A DNA stretch of 64,000 bases from Christensenella tenuis (GCF_014287795.1 NZ_JACOON010000004.1:62001-126000), one strand, 5' to 3'; shown: positions 41,629-51,368, counted from the stretch's first letter. The notes: generated by a model from the letters alone, not told the origin. Program-made: numbers and translations.

Positions 41629-42435
41629 ATGAAACTTTGTTTTTCCACATTGGGCTGCCCTGAATGGAGCTTTTCAGATATTATTTCCACTGCATGCGAT
41701 ATGGGCTATGACGGTATTGAAATCCGCGGCGTGGGAAACGTGATCGATGGGACGCGTATTCCGCAGTTCTCACCTGAAAATGCGCCAAAGACCAAAGCCC
41801 TCCTTGCAGCTAAGGGGCTTACCATCGCATGCCTGACCTCCGCATGCTATATGAACGATTCAAACCATCTTGGCGACGTGCTTTACCTTGCAAAAGCGTA
41901 TGCGGATACGGCGCACGACATGGGTATTCAAAATATTCGTGTGCTGGGCGATTTCGGCCCGGAGCAAAGCGGCGAACTCAATATTCCTGAAATTGCGGCC
42001 CGCGTAAAAGAGGTTGCCCAGTATGCAAAACCGCTCGGCGTAAACGTGCTTGTTGAAACGAACGGATTTTTCGCCGATTCCCGCAACATGGTGGAGCTTG
42101 TAAACTGCGCTGGCGAAGAAAATATCGGCGTACTATGGGATATCCACCACCCATACCGTTATTTTAACGAAACGCCGGAATACACAATCGACACAATCGG
42201 CGACCTTATCCGCCACGTACATATTAAAGATTCTGTATATGATAATGACAAGCTAAAATACACCATGGTCGGCTATGGGGACCTTCCTGTGCGCGAATGC
42301 GTGGAACGCCTCAGCCAAATCGGCTATGATGGATTTTATTCCCTCGAATGGCTTAAGCGCTGGGATCTTTCCCTCGAAGAACCGGGGATTGCTTTTGCGG
42401 GATATGCAAACTATATGAAGTCTTTAATAAAATAG
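41629..42435 (+). CDS. Sugar phosphate isomerase/epimerase-like TIM barrel (AP2Ec family)
   Basis: This 268-residue protein starts at ATG 41629 behind ACGGAGG. It has the xylose-isomerase-like barrel: MGYDGIEIRGVG at strand 2, NVLVETNGFF, GVLWDIHHPYR and RHVHIKDS, with metal-binding Glu, Asp and His in the expected places, ending in YDGFYSLEW. Family members isomerise or epimerise sugars or inositols. No sugar operon surrounds it, so the substrate cannot be named. Confidence 0.87.
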   Translation: MKLCFSTLGCPEWSFSDIISTACDMGYDGIEIRGVGNVIDGTRIPQFSPENAPKTKALLAAKGLTIACLTSACYMNDSNHLGDVLYLAKAYADTAHDMGIQNIRVLGDFGPEQSGELNIPEIAARVKEVAQYAKPLGVNVLVETNGFFADSRNMVELVNCAGEENIGVLWDIHHPYRYFNETPEYTIDTIGDLIRHVHIKDSVYDNDKLKYTMVGYGDLPVRECVERLSQIGYDGFYSLEWLKRWDLSLEEPGIAFAGYANYMKSLIK

Positions 42436-42464
42436 ACTGTGATTATAAATTGGCCATATGGAGA

Positions 42465-42497
42465 CGGCACAGCGTTTTGCGCTGTGCCGTTGTTTTG
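42465..42497 (+). terminator. Terminator of the TIM-barrel gene
   Basis: CGGCACAGCG and CGCTGTGCCG form a 10-bp stem with a TTTTG loop, followed by TTGTTTTGTTT. Confidence 0.85.
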
Positions 42498-42558
42498 TTT
42501 GCCCGGCTCGACCGGCTCGAAGATTTTCCGTCTCACGCGGAAGTACAAGACAAATGTC

Positions 42559-42590
42559 AAAAGGATACTGCGGAAACGCGGTATCCTTTT
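42559..42590. terminator. Terminator of the nucleoside operon
   Basis: AAAAGGATAC pairs with GTATCCTTTT around an inner GCGG/CGCG-like stem, giving T-runs on both strands. It lies 3 nt after the cytidine deaminase stop. Confidence 0.8.
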
Positions 42591-42593
42591 GTG

Positions 42594-42992
42594 TTATTTC
42601 AGTCCGGTATAAAATCGATAGGGAAGAAGTTCTTCCAGCGTGAATACTTCATATTTTCCTACACTGTTTGCGCAGAATATTTTAGTGTCTTTCCGTAAAA
42701 ACTCTGCAAGAACCTGCCTGCATATTCTGCAGGGATATGCCATCTCCATTCCGCTGCCTGCTATGGCAATCGCCACAAACTCCGTATATCCTGCTGAAAC
42801 CGCCTGCGCCACAGCCGCACGTTCCGCACAAATGGAAGCAGAAAAGGCAACGTTTTCCACGTTGCAGCCGCAGAACATCTTTCCGTCCGGCGCAAGAATC
42901 ACTGCTCCTACCCGGTAGCACGAATAAGGTGCATACGCATTCTTTGCCGCTTCCCTGGCCAGTTGCACGAGTTTCATCCCGTTTATTTTCAT
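42594..42992 (-). CDS. cdd: Cytidine deaminase
   Basis: This 132-residue zinc enzyme converts cytidine and deoxycytidine to uridine and deoxyuridine. The zinc and catalytic residues are in CAERAAVAQA and PCRICRQVL; the substrate NVENVAFSASICAER block is also present. The ATG at 42992 follows the MtnA-like stop by a few bases. It is the last gene of the nucleoside uptake/salvage operon. Length matches the small tetrameric deaminases. Confidence 0.93.
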   Translation of the reverse strand: MKINGMKLVQLAREAAKNAYAPYSCYRVGAVILAPDGKMFCGCNVENVAFSASICAERAAVAQAVSAGYTEFVAIAIAGSGMEMAYPCRICRQVLAEFLRKDTKIFCANSVGKYEVFTLEELLPYRFYTGLK

Positions 42993-42996
42993 CGTT

Positions 42997-44055
42997 CTAT
43001 TCTGCAAACAACTTCGCAAGATTTTCCCGGAAAGGCGGGCGCACAATTCCTTTTTCCGTAATAATTCCGGTAATCAGTTCATTTGGCGTCACATCAAATG
43101 CGGGATTGTATACCTTCACATCTTCGGGAGCAATCTGATATCCAAGGCCATAGATAATTTCTTCCGCACCGCGTTCCTCGATCGGGATCTCATCTCCGGT
43201 CGCGATTTCCATATCAATCGTGGAGGTCGGTCCCACACTGTAAAACGGAATACCATGGTGCTTAGCAAGGACGGCAAGGCCGTAGGTTCCAATCTTATTT
43301 GCCACATCGCCATTCGCCGCAATTCGGTCGCAACCAATGAATACAGCCTGTACCCATTTGTTTTTCATCACCATTGCCGCCATATTATCGCAAATAAGCG
43401 TTACGTCCACGCCTGAATGAAACAGTTCATAGGAGGTGAGGCGCGCTCCCTGAAGCAACGGACGCGTCTCATCGGCAAATACCTTAATATTCGTTCCCCG
43501 TTCTTTTGCAAGATAAACGGGTGCAATGGCTGTTCCATACCGGGATGCCGCAAGTACGCCTGTGTTGCAGTGCGTAAGGATCGCCATACCGTCCGAAAGC
43601 AGGGTAAGGCCGTGCTCTCCAATTTTCCGGCACATTTCCACATCTTCCTGCTTGATCCGGTCCGCCTCGTCAATAATTGCCGTCCGCAGGCGATGCGGGC
43701 TTTCCCCCCTGTGCTTTTGAACCATTCGGTCTATCCGGTCGAGTGCCCAGAATAAATTAACCGCCGTCGGCCGGGATTTTGCCAAATAATCCTTTGCGCG
43801 CTTAAAATCCTCGTAAAACTCTTCATACGAGGTTTGACGCGCCTCCTCCGCCGCAAGAACCAGCGCATAGGCCGCCGCTACACCGATTGCCGGCGCACCG
43901 CGTACTTTCAGCGTCCTGATTGCATCAAAGCACTCTTCAACCGTTTCCATTTTTATATATTCCAAGTTGCGGGGCAGTTTCGTCGTATCGAGAATAAACA
44001 ATCCGTCTTCTCCATATCGTACTGTCTGCAGCTCCATCATTTTATCCAAAGACAT
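42997..44055 (-). CDS. mtnA: MtnA-like methylthioribose-1-phosphate isomerase
   Basis: This 352-residue protein of the eIF2B-alpha-like aldose-ketose isomerases shows KVRGAPAIGVAAAYA, LTHCNTGVLA (catalytic Cys), GCDRIAANGDVANKIGTY (catalytic Asp) and NPAFDVTPNELITGIITEKG. These are the MtnA signatures. MtnA acts in methionine salvage, but no other mtn gene is here; the neighbours are nucleoside phosphorylase and cytidine deaminase. It may therefore isomerise methylthioribose- or deoxy-/ribose-1-phosphate released by the phosphorylase. Confidence 0.88.
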   Translation of the reverse strand: MSLDKMMELQTVRYGEDGLFILDTTKLPRNLEYIKMETVEECFDAIRTLKVRGAPAIGVAAAYALVLAAEEARQTSYEEFYEDFKRAKDYLAKSRPTAVNLFWALDRIDRMVQKHRGESPHRLRTAIIDEADRIKQEDVEMCRKIGEHGLTLLSDGMAILTHCNTGVLAASRYGTAIAPVYLAKERGTNIKVFADETRPLLQGARLTSYELFHSGVDVTLICDNMAAMVMKNKWVQAVFIGCDRIAANGDVANKIGTYGLAVLAKHHGIPFYSVGPTSTIDMEIATGDEIPIEERGAEEIIYGLGYQIAPEDVKVYNPAFDVTPNELITGIITEKGIVRPPFRENLAKLFAE

Positions 44056-44128
44056 TTTCTTTTCTCCTTACTATTATTTGCGGACTATGCTTTGATTTAT
44101 TCAAATCTGTCGAATGCCTTCATATGAA

Positions 44129-44156
44129 ATGCGCCGGCCCGTAAGGTCCGGCGCAT
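44129..44156 (-). terminator. Hairpin after the BMP lipoprotein gene
   Basis: ATGCGCCGG pairs perfectly with CCGGCGCAT around a 10-nt loop, followed on the minus strand by only TTCAT. It may weaken expression of the two genes downstream or stabilise the upstream mRNA rather than fully terminate. Confidence 0.6.
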
Positions 44157-44177
44157 CCCGTCTGCGTTCTGTTCTGT

Positions 44178-45305
44178 TTATGCCAGCCCTGCCATAAATT
44201 CATTGAACGAGTCTTCGTCGAGAGGCGCTGTAATTGTGCCGGAGATCAATTCTTCCTTCACCTTATCGGTTGCCGCAAGGATATCTGCAGGCACAAGCTG
44301 GTCTGATGTAGGTGCAATTCCTACCGCATCTTCCGCAAGGCCGTACGAGGTGGCCGTCCCGCCTGCGAAGGTTCCGTCCGCAATTTCCCGGGTAATTTTA
44401 TAAATTACCTGATCTACATTTTTGATCGCGGAGGTAAGGACATTTTCGGGCGCAAGATAGTTCTGATCCCGGTCCACGCCGATCACATATTGATCCATTT
44501 CCTTGGCTGCCTCGATCACGCCGATGCTTGCCCCGCCCGTCATCGCGAACAAAATATCCGCTCCATCGTTATACATCACCGTTGCAATAGCTTTTGCCTT
44601 TGCGTTATCGCTGAAACTTTCCGCATACTGTACATCGACCGCAATATCCTTATCGAGTTCCTTGGCCGCATAGGCAACGCCCGCACGAAAGCCATATTCA
44701 AACTGGTCGATAATTGGGTTTTTGATTGGCCCAACGAGTCCAACATGATCCGTTTCAGTCATGCGTCCCGCAATATAGCCGACGAGAAAGCTTGATTCCT
44801 GCGCCTTGAAGAGTACGCTCGTCAGATTCTCCGGTGTCTCTTCATAAGAGGAATCCACAATGCCGTATTTCTGGTCCGGGTTTGTTTTGGCCGCATTGAG
44901 CATGGCGTCTGCCATCAGGAAACCGACGCCCCAGATCATATCGGGTTCCTCATCCGTCAGTTTATCAAGGTTCGATCCAAAATCCGATTCCTGTGCAGAT
45001 TCCAGGTATTTTACCTGATATCCGAGGTCTGCCTCCAGTTTTTGCATGCCTTCCCATGCCGATTGGTTAAAAGACTGGTCGTTGATTCCCCCAAGGTCCG
45101 CCACCAGCGCAACGTTCAGCGTTTTTCCTGCTGCCGGCTTGCTGCCCGCTTCGCTTTCACCTTCACCGTTTTCCTGCGCGGTGCTTTCGTTTTCCGTACT
45201 CTGCGCGGCGCTGCTTTCCTGTGCCGGTTCCTGTGCAGTGCACCCCGTCATTAAAACGCTCAGAACAATCAAGACCGTAAGCATCAGTACAACTACTTTT
45301 TTCAT
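44178..45305 (-). CDS. BMP-family nucleoside-binding lipoprotein
   Basis: This 375-residue lipoprotein (lipobox VLMTGC, Cys22) has an acidic Ser/Glu-rich linker and then the Bmp/PnrA domain: LVADLGGINDQSFNQSAWEGMQ, IWGVGFLMADA, VGLVGPIKNPIIDQFEYGFRAG and ADILFAMTGGASIGV. It captures purine or pyrimidine nucleosides for the NupOPQ-type ABC transporter encoded upstream in the same operon. Length and motifs fit well; the linker is longer than average. Confidence 0.92.
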   Translation of the reverse strand: MKKVVVLMLTVLIVLSVLMTGCTAQEPAQESSAAQSTENESTAQENGEGESEAGSKPAAGKTLNVALVADLGGINDQSFNQSAWEGMQKLEADLGYQVKYLESAQESDFGSNLDKLTDEEPDMIWGVGFLMADAMLNAAKTNPDQKYGIVDSSYEETPENLTSVLFKAQESSFLVGYIAGRMTETDHVGLVGPIKNPIIDQFEYGFRAGVAYAAKELDKDIAVDVQYAESFSDNAKAKAIATVMYNDGADILFAMTGGASIGVIEAAKEMDQYVIGVDRDQNYLAPENVLTSAIKNVDQVIYKITREIADGTFAGGTATSYGLAEDAVGIAPTSDQLVPADILAATDKVKEELISGTITAPLDEDSFNEFMAGLA

Positions 45306-45353
45306 GATTTTTTTCCTCTCTTGTGTTTTATTTTGATTGCATCATCTGCAATT

Positions 45354-46667
45354 TCAAACTGTTTCGCTGTCGATCCGCGCGTAGACCAGCGGGAGGTTTT
45401 TCGGGCCCTCCCCGCTAATCACGATGCCCTCCCGCAGAAGCTGCTCCGCACGGTCAAGCGTCTCCGGCCGCGAGGTGTGCAGCGATGCGAGGATATCTCC
45501 ACGCCGTACAGGATCTCCATACCCTTTTGCAAGACACACGCCCGCTGTATAGTCGAGCTGCGCATCCTTGTTCTCGCGTCCGGCGCCAAGCGCCATGGAA
45601 GCCATACCGCACTTTTCCGTCTGGAAGCCCTGTACAAATCCATCCTGCCAGGCGCGCACCTCTTTTATACAGGATGCTTCCGGAAAACGCTCCGGATGGT
45701 CAACCAGTGTCACATCCCCGCCGTGCGCCGCCACCATTTCGCGGAACTTCCGGAACGCTCGTCCGCTTTCAAGCGCCTGCGCCGCCATCTCTTCGCACGC
45801 CTCAAGGCTGCCTTTCTGTGCGAGGTACAGCATGTTCGCCGCAAGCACACAGCATAGTTCCTTAAGCCGTCCCGCCTTGTTTCCGTGCAGCACTTGGATC
45901 ATTTCGATTACTTCAAGCGATGTGCCAATATTGTTTCCCAGCGGGCAGTTCATCTGTGTGACAAGCGCAACCGTATGTTTCCCAAAGCGCTTTCCAATCG
46001 CCACCATTTTTTCTGCGAGCGCCGTCGCGCTTGCGATATCTTTCATGAACGCTCCGTTCCCAGTTTTTACATCGAGCAGGATCGCATCGGCGGAGCCGGC
46101 AATTTTCTTGCTCATGATGCTGGAGGCGATCAGCGGAATACTTTCCACTGTTGCGGTCACATCGCGCAACTGGTAAATTTTTTTATCTGCCGGTGCGAGG
46201 TTCCCGGTCTGTCCGATGATACTCACGCCCACCGTATTCACGATCTCGAAAAAGCGTTCCTTTTCTATTGCGATGCTGTAACCGGGTATGGCTTCCAGTT
46301 TGTCCACCGTGCCGCCGGAAAACCCCAGGCTCCTGCCGGACATTTTGGCAACGGGCACGCCGCACGCCGCGACAATCGCCCCGACGATCGGGCTTGTTTT
46401 ATCTCCCACTCCTCCCGAACTGTGTTTATCCACCTTGATCCCACGGATTGCAGATAAATCCGCGGTCTCACCTGTTTCCACCATGCTTTTTGTAAGGGCA
46501 AAGGTTTCCGTGTCGTCCATTCCATTGATCGCGATCGCCATCAGGAGCGCCGCCATCTGGTAATCCGGAATTTCTCCATCTGTGAAGCGCTTCACCACAT
46601 AATCAATATCCCCCGGCGTCAGGGCTTCCCCATACCGCTTTTTGTTTAAAATTTCATACATTTTCAT
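45354..46667 (-). CDS. pdp: Pyrimidine-nucleoside phosphorylase
   Basis: This 437-residue enzyme splits uridine/thymidine with phosphate into base and (deoxy)ribose 1-phosphate. The family signature VDKHSSGGVGDKTSP is exact; AKMSGRSLGFSGGTVDKLEAIPG and LLDVKTGNGAFMK are also present. The C-terminal domain (residues ~345-437) is complete. It lies between the transporter permease genes and the binding-protein gene. Thymidine phosphorylase (deoA) is a close alternative; the KHSSGGVGD form with length 433-437 favours the broad-specificity Firmicute enzyme. Confidence 0.92.
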   Translation of the reverse strand: MKMYEILNKKRYGEALTPGDIDYVVKRFTDGEIPDYQMAALLMAIAINGMDDTETFALTKSMVETGETADLSAIRGIKVDKHSSGGVGDKTSPIVGAIVAACGVPVAKMSGRSLGFSGGTVDKLEAIPGYSIAIEKERFFEIVNTVGVSIIGQTGNLAPADKKIYQLRDVTATVESIPLIASSIMSKKIAGSADAILLDVKTGNGAFMKDIASATALAEKMVAIGKRFGKHTVALVTQMNCPLGNNIGTSLEVIEMIQVLHGNKAGRLKELCCVLAANMLYLAQKGSLEACEEMAAQALESGRAFRKFREMVAAHGGDVTLVDHPERFPEASCIKEVRAWQDGFVQGFQTEKCGMASMALGAGRENKDAQLDYTAGVCLAKGYGDPVRRGDILASLHTSRPETLDRAEQLLREGIVISGEGPKNLPLVYARIDSETV

Positions 46668-46747
46668 ATGCTGTCAAACCTCTTTTTTCATCGCTTAATT
46701 ACACCGGAGCTTTTACCGGCCTTTTTTCATCCAATATATTTTCCGTA

Positions 46748-47644
46748 TTAGCGGCTTCCTTTAATATACGGCACACCGCTTGCCCGGGGCGCCGCCGTTT
46801 TTCCTTTCAAGAGCATCAGCACTGCAATCGTCAGAATATAAGGGAGCATTGCGAGGATCTGGGAAGGAATCGCAATTTCCCCTCCGCCCAGAATGACCAC
46901 CAGCGCCTGTGCAAATCCAAACAGGATGCAGGCGAGCGAAGAGCCAACGGGGTTCCACCTGCCAAAAATGACCGCCGCAAGGGCTATGTAGCCGTGCCCG
47001 GAGATCACGATGGGTGTGAAGCTCGATACGACGGCAAGCGACATTGCCGCACCGCCCATCCCCGCCAGCAATCCGGAAACAATAACCGCAAGATAGCGGA
47101 AAAGGTATACGTTAATGCCTAAGGTATCTGCCGCAGCAGGATGCTCCCCGATGGCGCGCAGTCGCAGCCCTCCACGCATGCGGTAGAGGTAAAACCATAC
47201 AAATACCACTAGGCACAACGCAATAATCACTGTGGAATCGAGGCTTATCCCTCCCCCCAGGCTAATCTTAGGCAGCTTGCTTGGCACGGGTAGCGTTTGC
47301 GTTGCCCCGTCAAAGAATATTCGTGACAGGAAGAGCGAAAGGCCAAGACCAATCAGGTTCAGGGCAACGCCCGAAATGATCTGGTTGGCGTTAAATTTCA
47401 CACATGCGATGGCATGCATCAGCGCAAGCAGCCCCCCCGCACCGGCCGCGCACAAAAGCCCGATCCACGGATTTCCGGAAAAATATCCGACGGCTGCTCC
47501 GGCAAAGGCGCCGATTACCATCATACCCTCAATTCCAATGTTCGTGATCCCCGAAAGCTCAGAGATGATGCCGCCCAGGGCAGCAAGGATAAGCGGCGTG
47601 GCATACATAAGCGTAATACTGATTATAATCCCGATATTATCCAT
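46748..47644 (-). CDS. Nucleoside ABC permease (NupQ type)
   Basis: This 298-residue permease has about eight to ten helices. The ATG at 47644 follows AAAGGCGG and overlaps the upstream permease stop by 8 nt. PLILAALGGIISELSGITNIGIEGMM is the family's N-terminal mark, and GHGYIALAAVIFGRWNPVGS the ATPase-coupling region. It pairs with the permease encoded just before it to form the membrane part of the BMP-dependent nucleoside importer. Confidence 0.92.
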   Translation of the reverse strand: MDNIGIIISITLMYATPLILAALGGIISELSGITNIGIEGMMVIGAFAGAAVGYFSGNPWIGLLCAAGAGGLLALMHAIACVKFNANQIISGVALNLIGLGLSLFLSRIFFDGATQTLPVPSKLPKISLGGGISLDSTVIIALCLVVFVWFYLYRMRGGLRLRAIGEHPAAADTLGINVYLFRYLAVIVSGLLAGMGGAAMSLAVVSSFTPIVISGHGYIALAAVIFGRWNPVGSSLACILFGFAQALVVILGGGEIAIPSQILAMLPYILTIAVLMLLKGKTAAPRASGVPYIKGSR

Positions 47645-48785
47645 GTTTTTCCGCCTTTCTTTTTCCTGCGGCACAGCCGGCAGTTTTTTTCCTGTTTGCA
47701 AGCATAATGAACAGGGAGGAGATTGCTATCATGTAAATGATGACTCCAATGACAATATCCATAATTTCACTGGCCGCACCCACCTCCGATTGAATTGAGG
47801 CGCTTCCATAGGTAAGCATCGAATAAAACAGTCCGGAGAAAATGCTGCCAATAGGCGAACATCCACCGATCAGGGCAACGGAAATACCTGCAAAGCCATA
47901 TCCTTCGTGTGTTGCGAGCTGTGTGACCCGGTGCGGCATTACGCCTGTAATCGTAAGCGCGCCCGCGAGACCTGCAATTGCTGCTGAGATCGCCATGGAT
48001 AAAATGACATTTTTGTTTACGCTGATCCCCGCAAGCTGCGAGGCATGCTGGTTGATCCCCACCGCGCGCAGCTCATATCCTTTGGTTGTATTTTTGTACA
48101 GAAAGTACACCCCTACCGCGATCAGCACCGCAACCAAAATTCCGTAGTTAAAATCGGTCTTGAGGAGTACTTCCGCCATCGGCGAATTGCTGTTTGCCAG
48201 TTGCTCCATGCCAGCATCCGAGGTCTTCCACGAATTCAACACTACCGACCATGCTGAAGTGTTCGCTTCGATGGATGCTTCCGTTCCCGGTTTTTTCAAC
48301 CATTCGGTCGTAATCAAAAAATTGGACAGATACAGCATAATCCAGTTGAGCATAACGCACGAGATAACTTCGTGTACGCCAAATCTTGTTTTCAGCACTC
48401 CCACAAATGCTCCAAGGAGGCCCGACATAATCATAGCCATAATGATGACCACCACAAAGTGCAGGCCGGGTGGAAGCTCGAGTTTGCCCCCCACGATTAC
48501 CGCCGTAAGCGCCCCCATAATGTACTGCCCTTCCCCACCGATATTGAACAGGCCGGATTTAAACGCCACGACAAACGAAATTCCCGTTAAAATAATAGGC
48601 GTACTTTTGATAATCACCTGGGCAATATATTTGGGCTTTGAAAATACGCCGCGAAACAGGGCACCATAAGCTTCAAGCGGATTAAAGCCCGCCACGGCAA
48701 GCACCACTGCACCCGCAACAAAGCCAATCAGGATTGCAAGCAGGATGCCTGTGGCTGGTTTTTTAATCAATTCACGCATTTTCAT
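47637..48785 (-). CDS. Nucleoside ABC permease (NupP type)
   Basis: The permease has 382 residues from ATG 48785, set by GGGAGGAAAAAACG and a 14-nt overlap with the ATPase gene. Helix-rich, with TPIILTGISFVVAFKSGLFNIGGEGQY near the N-terminus and GYGFAGISVALIGGCSPIGS as the coupling loop. A soluble loop of ~50 residues (about 195-225) lies between helices, as usual for NupP-like proteins. It works with NupQ-like, the two-domain ATPase and the BMP lipoprotein. Confidence 0.92.
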   Translation of the reverse strand: MKMRELIKKPATGILLAILIGFVAGAVVLAVAGFNPLEAYGALFRGVFSKPKYIAQVIIKSTPIILTGISFVVAFKSGLFNIGGEGQYIMGALTAVIVGGKLELPPGLHFVVVIIMAMIMSGLLGAFVGVLKTRFGVHEVISCVMLNWIMLYLSNFLITTEWLKKPGTEASIEANTSAWSVVLNSWKTSDAGMEQLANSNSPMAEVLLKTDFNYGILVAVLIAVGVYFLYKNTTKGYELRAVGINQHASQLAGISVNKNVILSMAISAAIAGLAGALTITGVMPHRVTQLATHEGYGFAGISVALIGGCSPIGSIFSGLFYSMLTYGSASIQSEVGAASEIMDIVIGVIIYMIAISSLFIMLANRKKTAGCAAGKRKAEKHG

Positions 48786-50304
48786 CGTTTTTTCCTCCCG
48801 CCATGAGTAATCCAATCCTGTTTTCATCTGCATCTTTTGCATCTAGTATATCCGCGAATTTTCCGTTGTAGAGCACCGCAATCCGGTCGGAAAGCTTCAG
48901 TACTTCTTCCAGCTCAAGGGAAATTAAAAGTATTGCTTTGCCCTGGTTGCGCTGCCCAACGATTGCTTTATGTACAAATTCAATGGCTCCGACATCCAAC
49001 CCGCGCGTAGGCTGGACTGCAATCAATAAATCTGGGTCGTTCGATATTGCGCGTGCAATAATCGCTTTTTGCTGGTTTCCGCCGGAAAGAGCACCTGCCC
49101 GTGTATCTTCACAATGCTCTGGCCGCACGTCATACTCCCGGATAAGGTCCGTTGCGTTTTTTCGTATCTTTTTTAAATCAAGCAGACCATGCCTCGAGAA
49201 GGGAGCACGCCCAATTTTTTCCAGCACCATGTTTTCCGCTACCGTGAATTCAAGCACAAGCCCGCTCTTCTGGCGGTCCTCCGGAATCACGCAAATACCA
49301 TTCTCAAACATCTCCCGCGGGCTTGTATTGGTGATATTGACACCCTTCATGTGAATGCTGCCTGTCTTTGCTTTCCGCAAAGAGGCAATTGCTTCGAACA
49401 GTTCCTGTTGCCCGTTCCCATCGACGCCCGCAATACCGAAGATCTCTCCCGCACGGATTCCAAACGAAATATCGTTAACTTTTGTGATTCCCCGGTCGTC
49501 TTCTACGGTGAGTCTGTCTACGCTGAAAATAACCTCTCCGGTTTTCCTGTTTTCTTTTTCAACCGTAAAATGCACTTTACGTCCAACCATAAGCTCCGCA
49601 AGCTCATTTTCACTGGTATCCTCAATTTTTACGCTGGCTACATTTTTTCCTTTGCGGATTACCGTGCATTCGTCCGATGATTTCATAATTTCCGCGAGCT
49701 TGTGCGTTATAATAACGATTGTTTTCCCATTTTTCACCATGCTGTGCATGATGTCGATCAATTCATCAATTTCCTGTGGTGTCAGCACAGAAGTTGGTTC
49801 ATCCAGAATCAGGATTTCCGCGCCGCGGTACAGCGCCTTCATAATTTCTACACGCTGCTGCATCCCCACGGTGATATCCTGAATTTTTGCATCGAGGTCA
49901 ATATTGAAATGATAGGCCTGCGCGAGCCCTTCAATTTTTCGGCGGGCCTTTTTATAATCGATTATGCCGGGTATCTTTGTGGTTTCGTCTCCCAGAATAA
50001 TATTCTGGAGAACCGTATAGGGTTCTACAAGCATAAAATGCTGATGCACCATGCCGATTCCCAGGTTGATCGCATCTTTCGGCGTGGATATTTCCTGTTC
50101 GCTTCCATGCACAAATATCTTACCGCTGTCACAGGTATAAAATCCGTACAGGATGTTCATCAGGGTTGTTTTCCCCGCGCCGTTTTCCCCCAAAATGGAA
50201 TGGATGGTTCCCGCGCGCACGGCAAGCTCTACCTCTTTCAAGGCGCAGAAATCTCCAAAATATTTCGTGATTCCCTGCATCTTCACCGCGAATTCTGCAT
50301 TCAC
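48772..50304 (-). CDS. Nucleoside ABC transporter ATPase, two-domain (NupO type)
   Basis: This 510-residue protein has two ABC domains in tandem. Domain 1: Walker A GENGAGKTT, signature DITVGMQQR and Walker B LILDEPTSVL. Domain 2: GVDGNGQQE in place of Walker A, signature LSGGNQQKAIIARA and LIAVQPTRGLD. The altered second P-loop is normal for sugar/nucleoside-type two-domain ATPases. It follows the URO-D-family gene with a 4-nt overlap and powers the nucleoside importer. Confidence 0.94.
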   Translation of the reverse strand: MNAEFAVKMQGITKYFGDFCALKEVELAVRAGTIHSILGENGAGKTTLMNILYGFYTCDSGKIFVHGSEQEISTPKDAINLGIGMVHQHFMLVEPYTVLQNIILGDETTKIPGIIDYKKARRKIEGLAQAYHFNIDLDAKIQDITVGMQQRVEIMKALYRGAEILILDEPTSVLTPQEIDELIDIMHSMVKNGKTIVIITHKLAEIMKSSDECTVIRKGKNVASVKIEDTSENELAELMVGRKVHFTVEKENRKTGEVIFSVDRLTVEDDRGITKVNDISFGIRAGEIFGIAGVDGNGQQELFEAIASLRKAKTGSIHMKGVNITNTSPREMFENGICVIPEDRQKSGLVLEFTVAENMVLEKIGRAPFSRHGLLDLKKIRKNATDLIREYDVRPEHCEDTRAGALSGGNQQKAIIARAISNDPDLLIAVQPTRGLDVGAIEFVHKAIVGQRNQGKAILLISLELEEVLKLSDRIAVLYNGKFADILDAKDADENRIGLLMAGGKNDENA

Positions 50305-51368
50305 ATTTTATCCCCCCTTCCAATTTTGGTCCCCGTCGCCTCTTCATACATGGCGATTACGTTTTCCACAGGCGTATCATTCTGGATATAGTGCGTGCTT
50401 GCGAGAATAAATCCATTGTCCAGAATCTTTGTAAGCCGCCTTGTTTCCGCGCGGATCTCATCGGGCGTATAGAAAGGAAGTACCTTTTGGATGTCCATCC
50501 CTCCGTGGAAGCAGAGTTTTCCGCCGTATTCACGTTTCAAGTCAGAGAGCGTCATTTCTCCGCACATCTGGATCGGGTTCAGGATATCAATTCCCATTTC
50601 AACGAGACCGTGCAGGACCTTAGGCTGGTAAATATTCCCGCAGGTATGATAAAGTATCTTTTTTCCATATTTTTTGGCGACACTGTTCATTTGTTCGTGG
50701 TAGGGTTTGATAAACTCCCGCCACATCTCTACTGAGATCAGCATACCGCGCTGGCATGCAATGTCGTCATAGCTGAAAATGATGTCGATTTTATCCCCCG
50801 CTGCTTCCATCGCCCGCTCAATATAAATGCAGTAAAAATCAGTGATTCGTTGCATGATGTAATGGGGAATTTCCGGTGCAAGTGCCATATCCATCATATA
50901 TTGCTCGTAACCGCGCAGCGCCCAGGCAAGTTCAAACAATCCGCCCACCATCATTTTTGTGCAATAGATGTCGTGCGCGTCACCGATAAGCGTCGAAAAT
51001 CCGCTGTAATCATACTCATCCGGGGAAAACCATCTGTGCTGTTCCAGGTCTTCTGTTGTTTTTGCATAAGCAAGCGGAAAACTCGCATATTCATCATAAG
51101 AATTGTATTCATTGCTCACAATGCGGCGGTGCGTCCCCATGGGTTCAAAGTAACTGCCATCTTCCAATATGGGCATTTGCGGGCCGATATACTGCGGTCT
51201 GTAATCGCGTACATCTATGTGTAGTTTCTCAAGCACTGTGCTTTTATGTTCCGTTCCGAAATATTGTTTCAGTTTATCCCACATTTCCGGTGTCGCCCAA
51301 AAATCAAGCGGCGTCCTGTCCGTTTCCCTGTTTTCAATAACAGCCATTACTCTATCTCTCGGTAACAT
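50301..51368 (-). CDS. URO-D/MtaA-family protein leading the nucleoside operon
   Basis: The protein has 355 residues from ATG 51368, set by GGGAGGGGAACA. It begins PRDRVMAVIENRETDRTPLDFWATPEM, the URO-D-superfamily N-terminus, and continues with a TIM barrel: YHTCGNIYQPKVLHGLVEMGIDILNPIQ and LCFHGGMDIQKVLPF. The CG-N-x and GGMDIQ blocks match methylcobamide methyltransferase-like members rather than HemE. Its role at the head of a nucleoside uptake operon is not obvious; a methylated nucleoside as substrate is one speculation. It is divergent from a Crp/Fnr regulator. Confidence 0.82.
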   Translation of the reverse strand: MLPRDRVMAVIENRETDRTPLDFWATPEMWDKLKQYFGTEHKSTVLEKLHIDVRDYRPQYIGPQMPILEDGSYFEPMGTHRRIVSNEYNSYDEYASFPLAYAKTTEDLEQHRWFSPDEYDYSGFSTLIGDAHDIYCTKMMVGGLFELAWALRGYEQYMMDMALAPEIPHYIMQRITDFYCIYIERAMEAAGDKIDIIFSYDDIACQRGMLISVEMWREFIKPYHEQMNSVAKKYGKKILYHTCGNIYQPKVLHGLVEMGIDILNPIQMCGEMTLSDLKREYGGKLCFHGGMDIQKVLPFYTPDEIRAETRRLTKILDNGFILASTHYIQNDTPVENVIAMYEEATGTKIGRGDKM

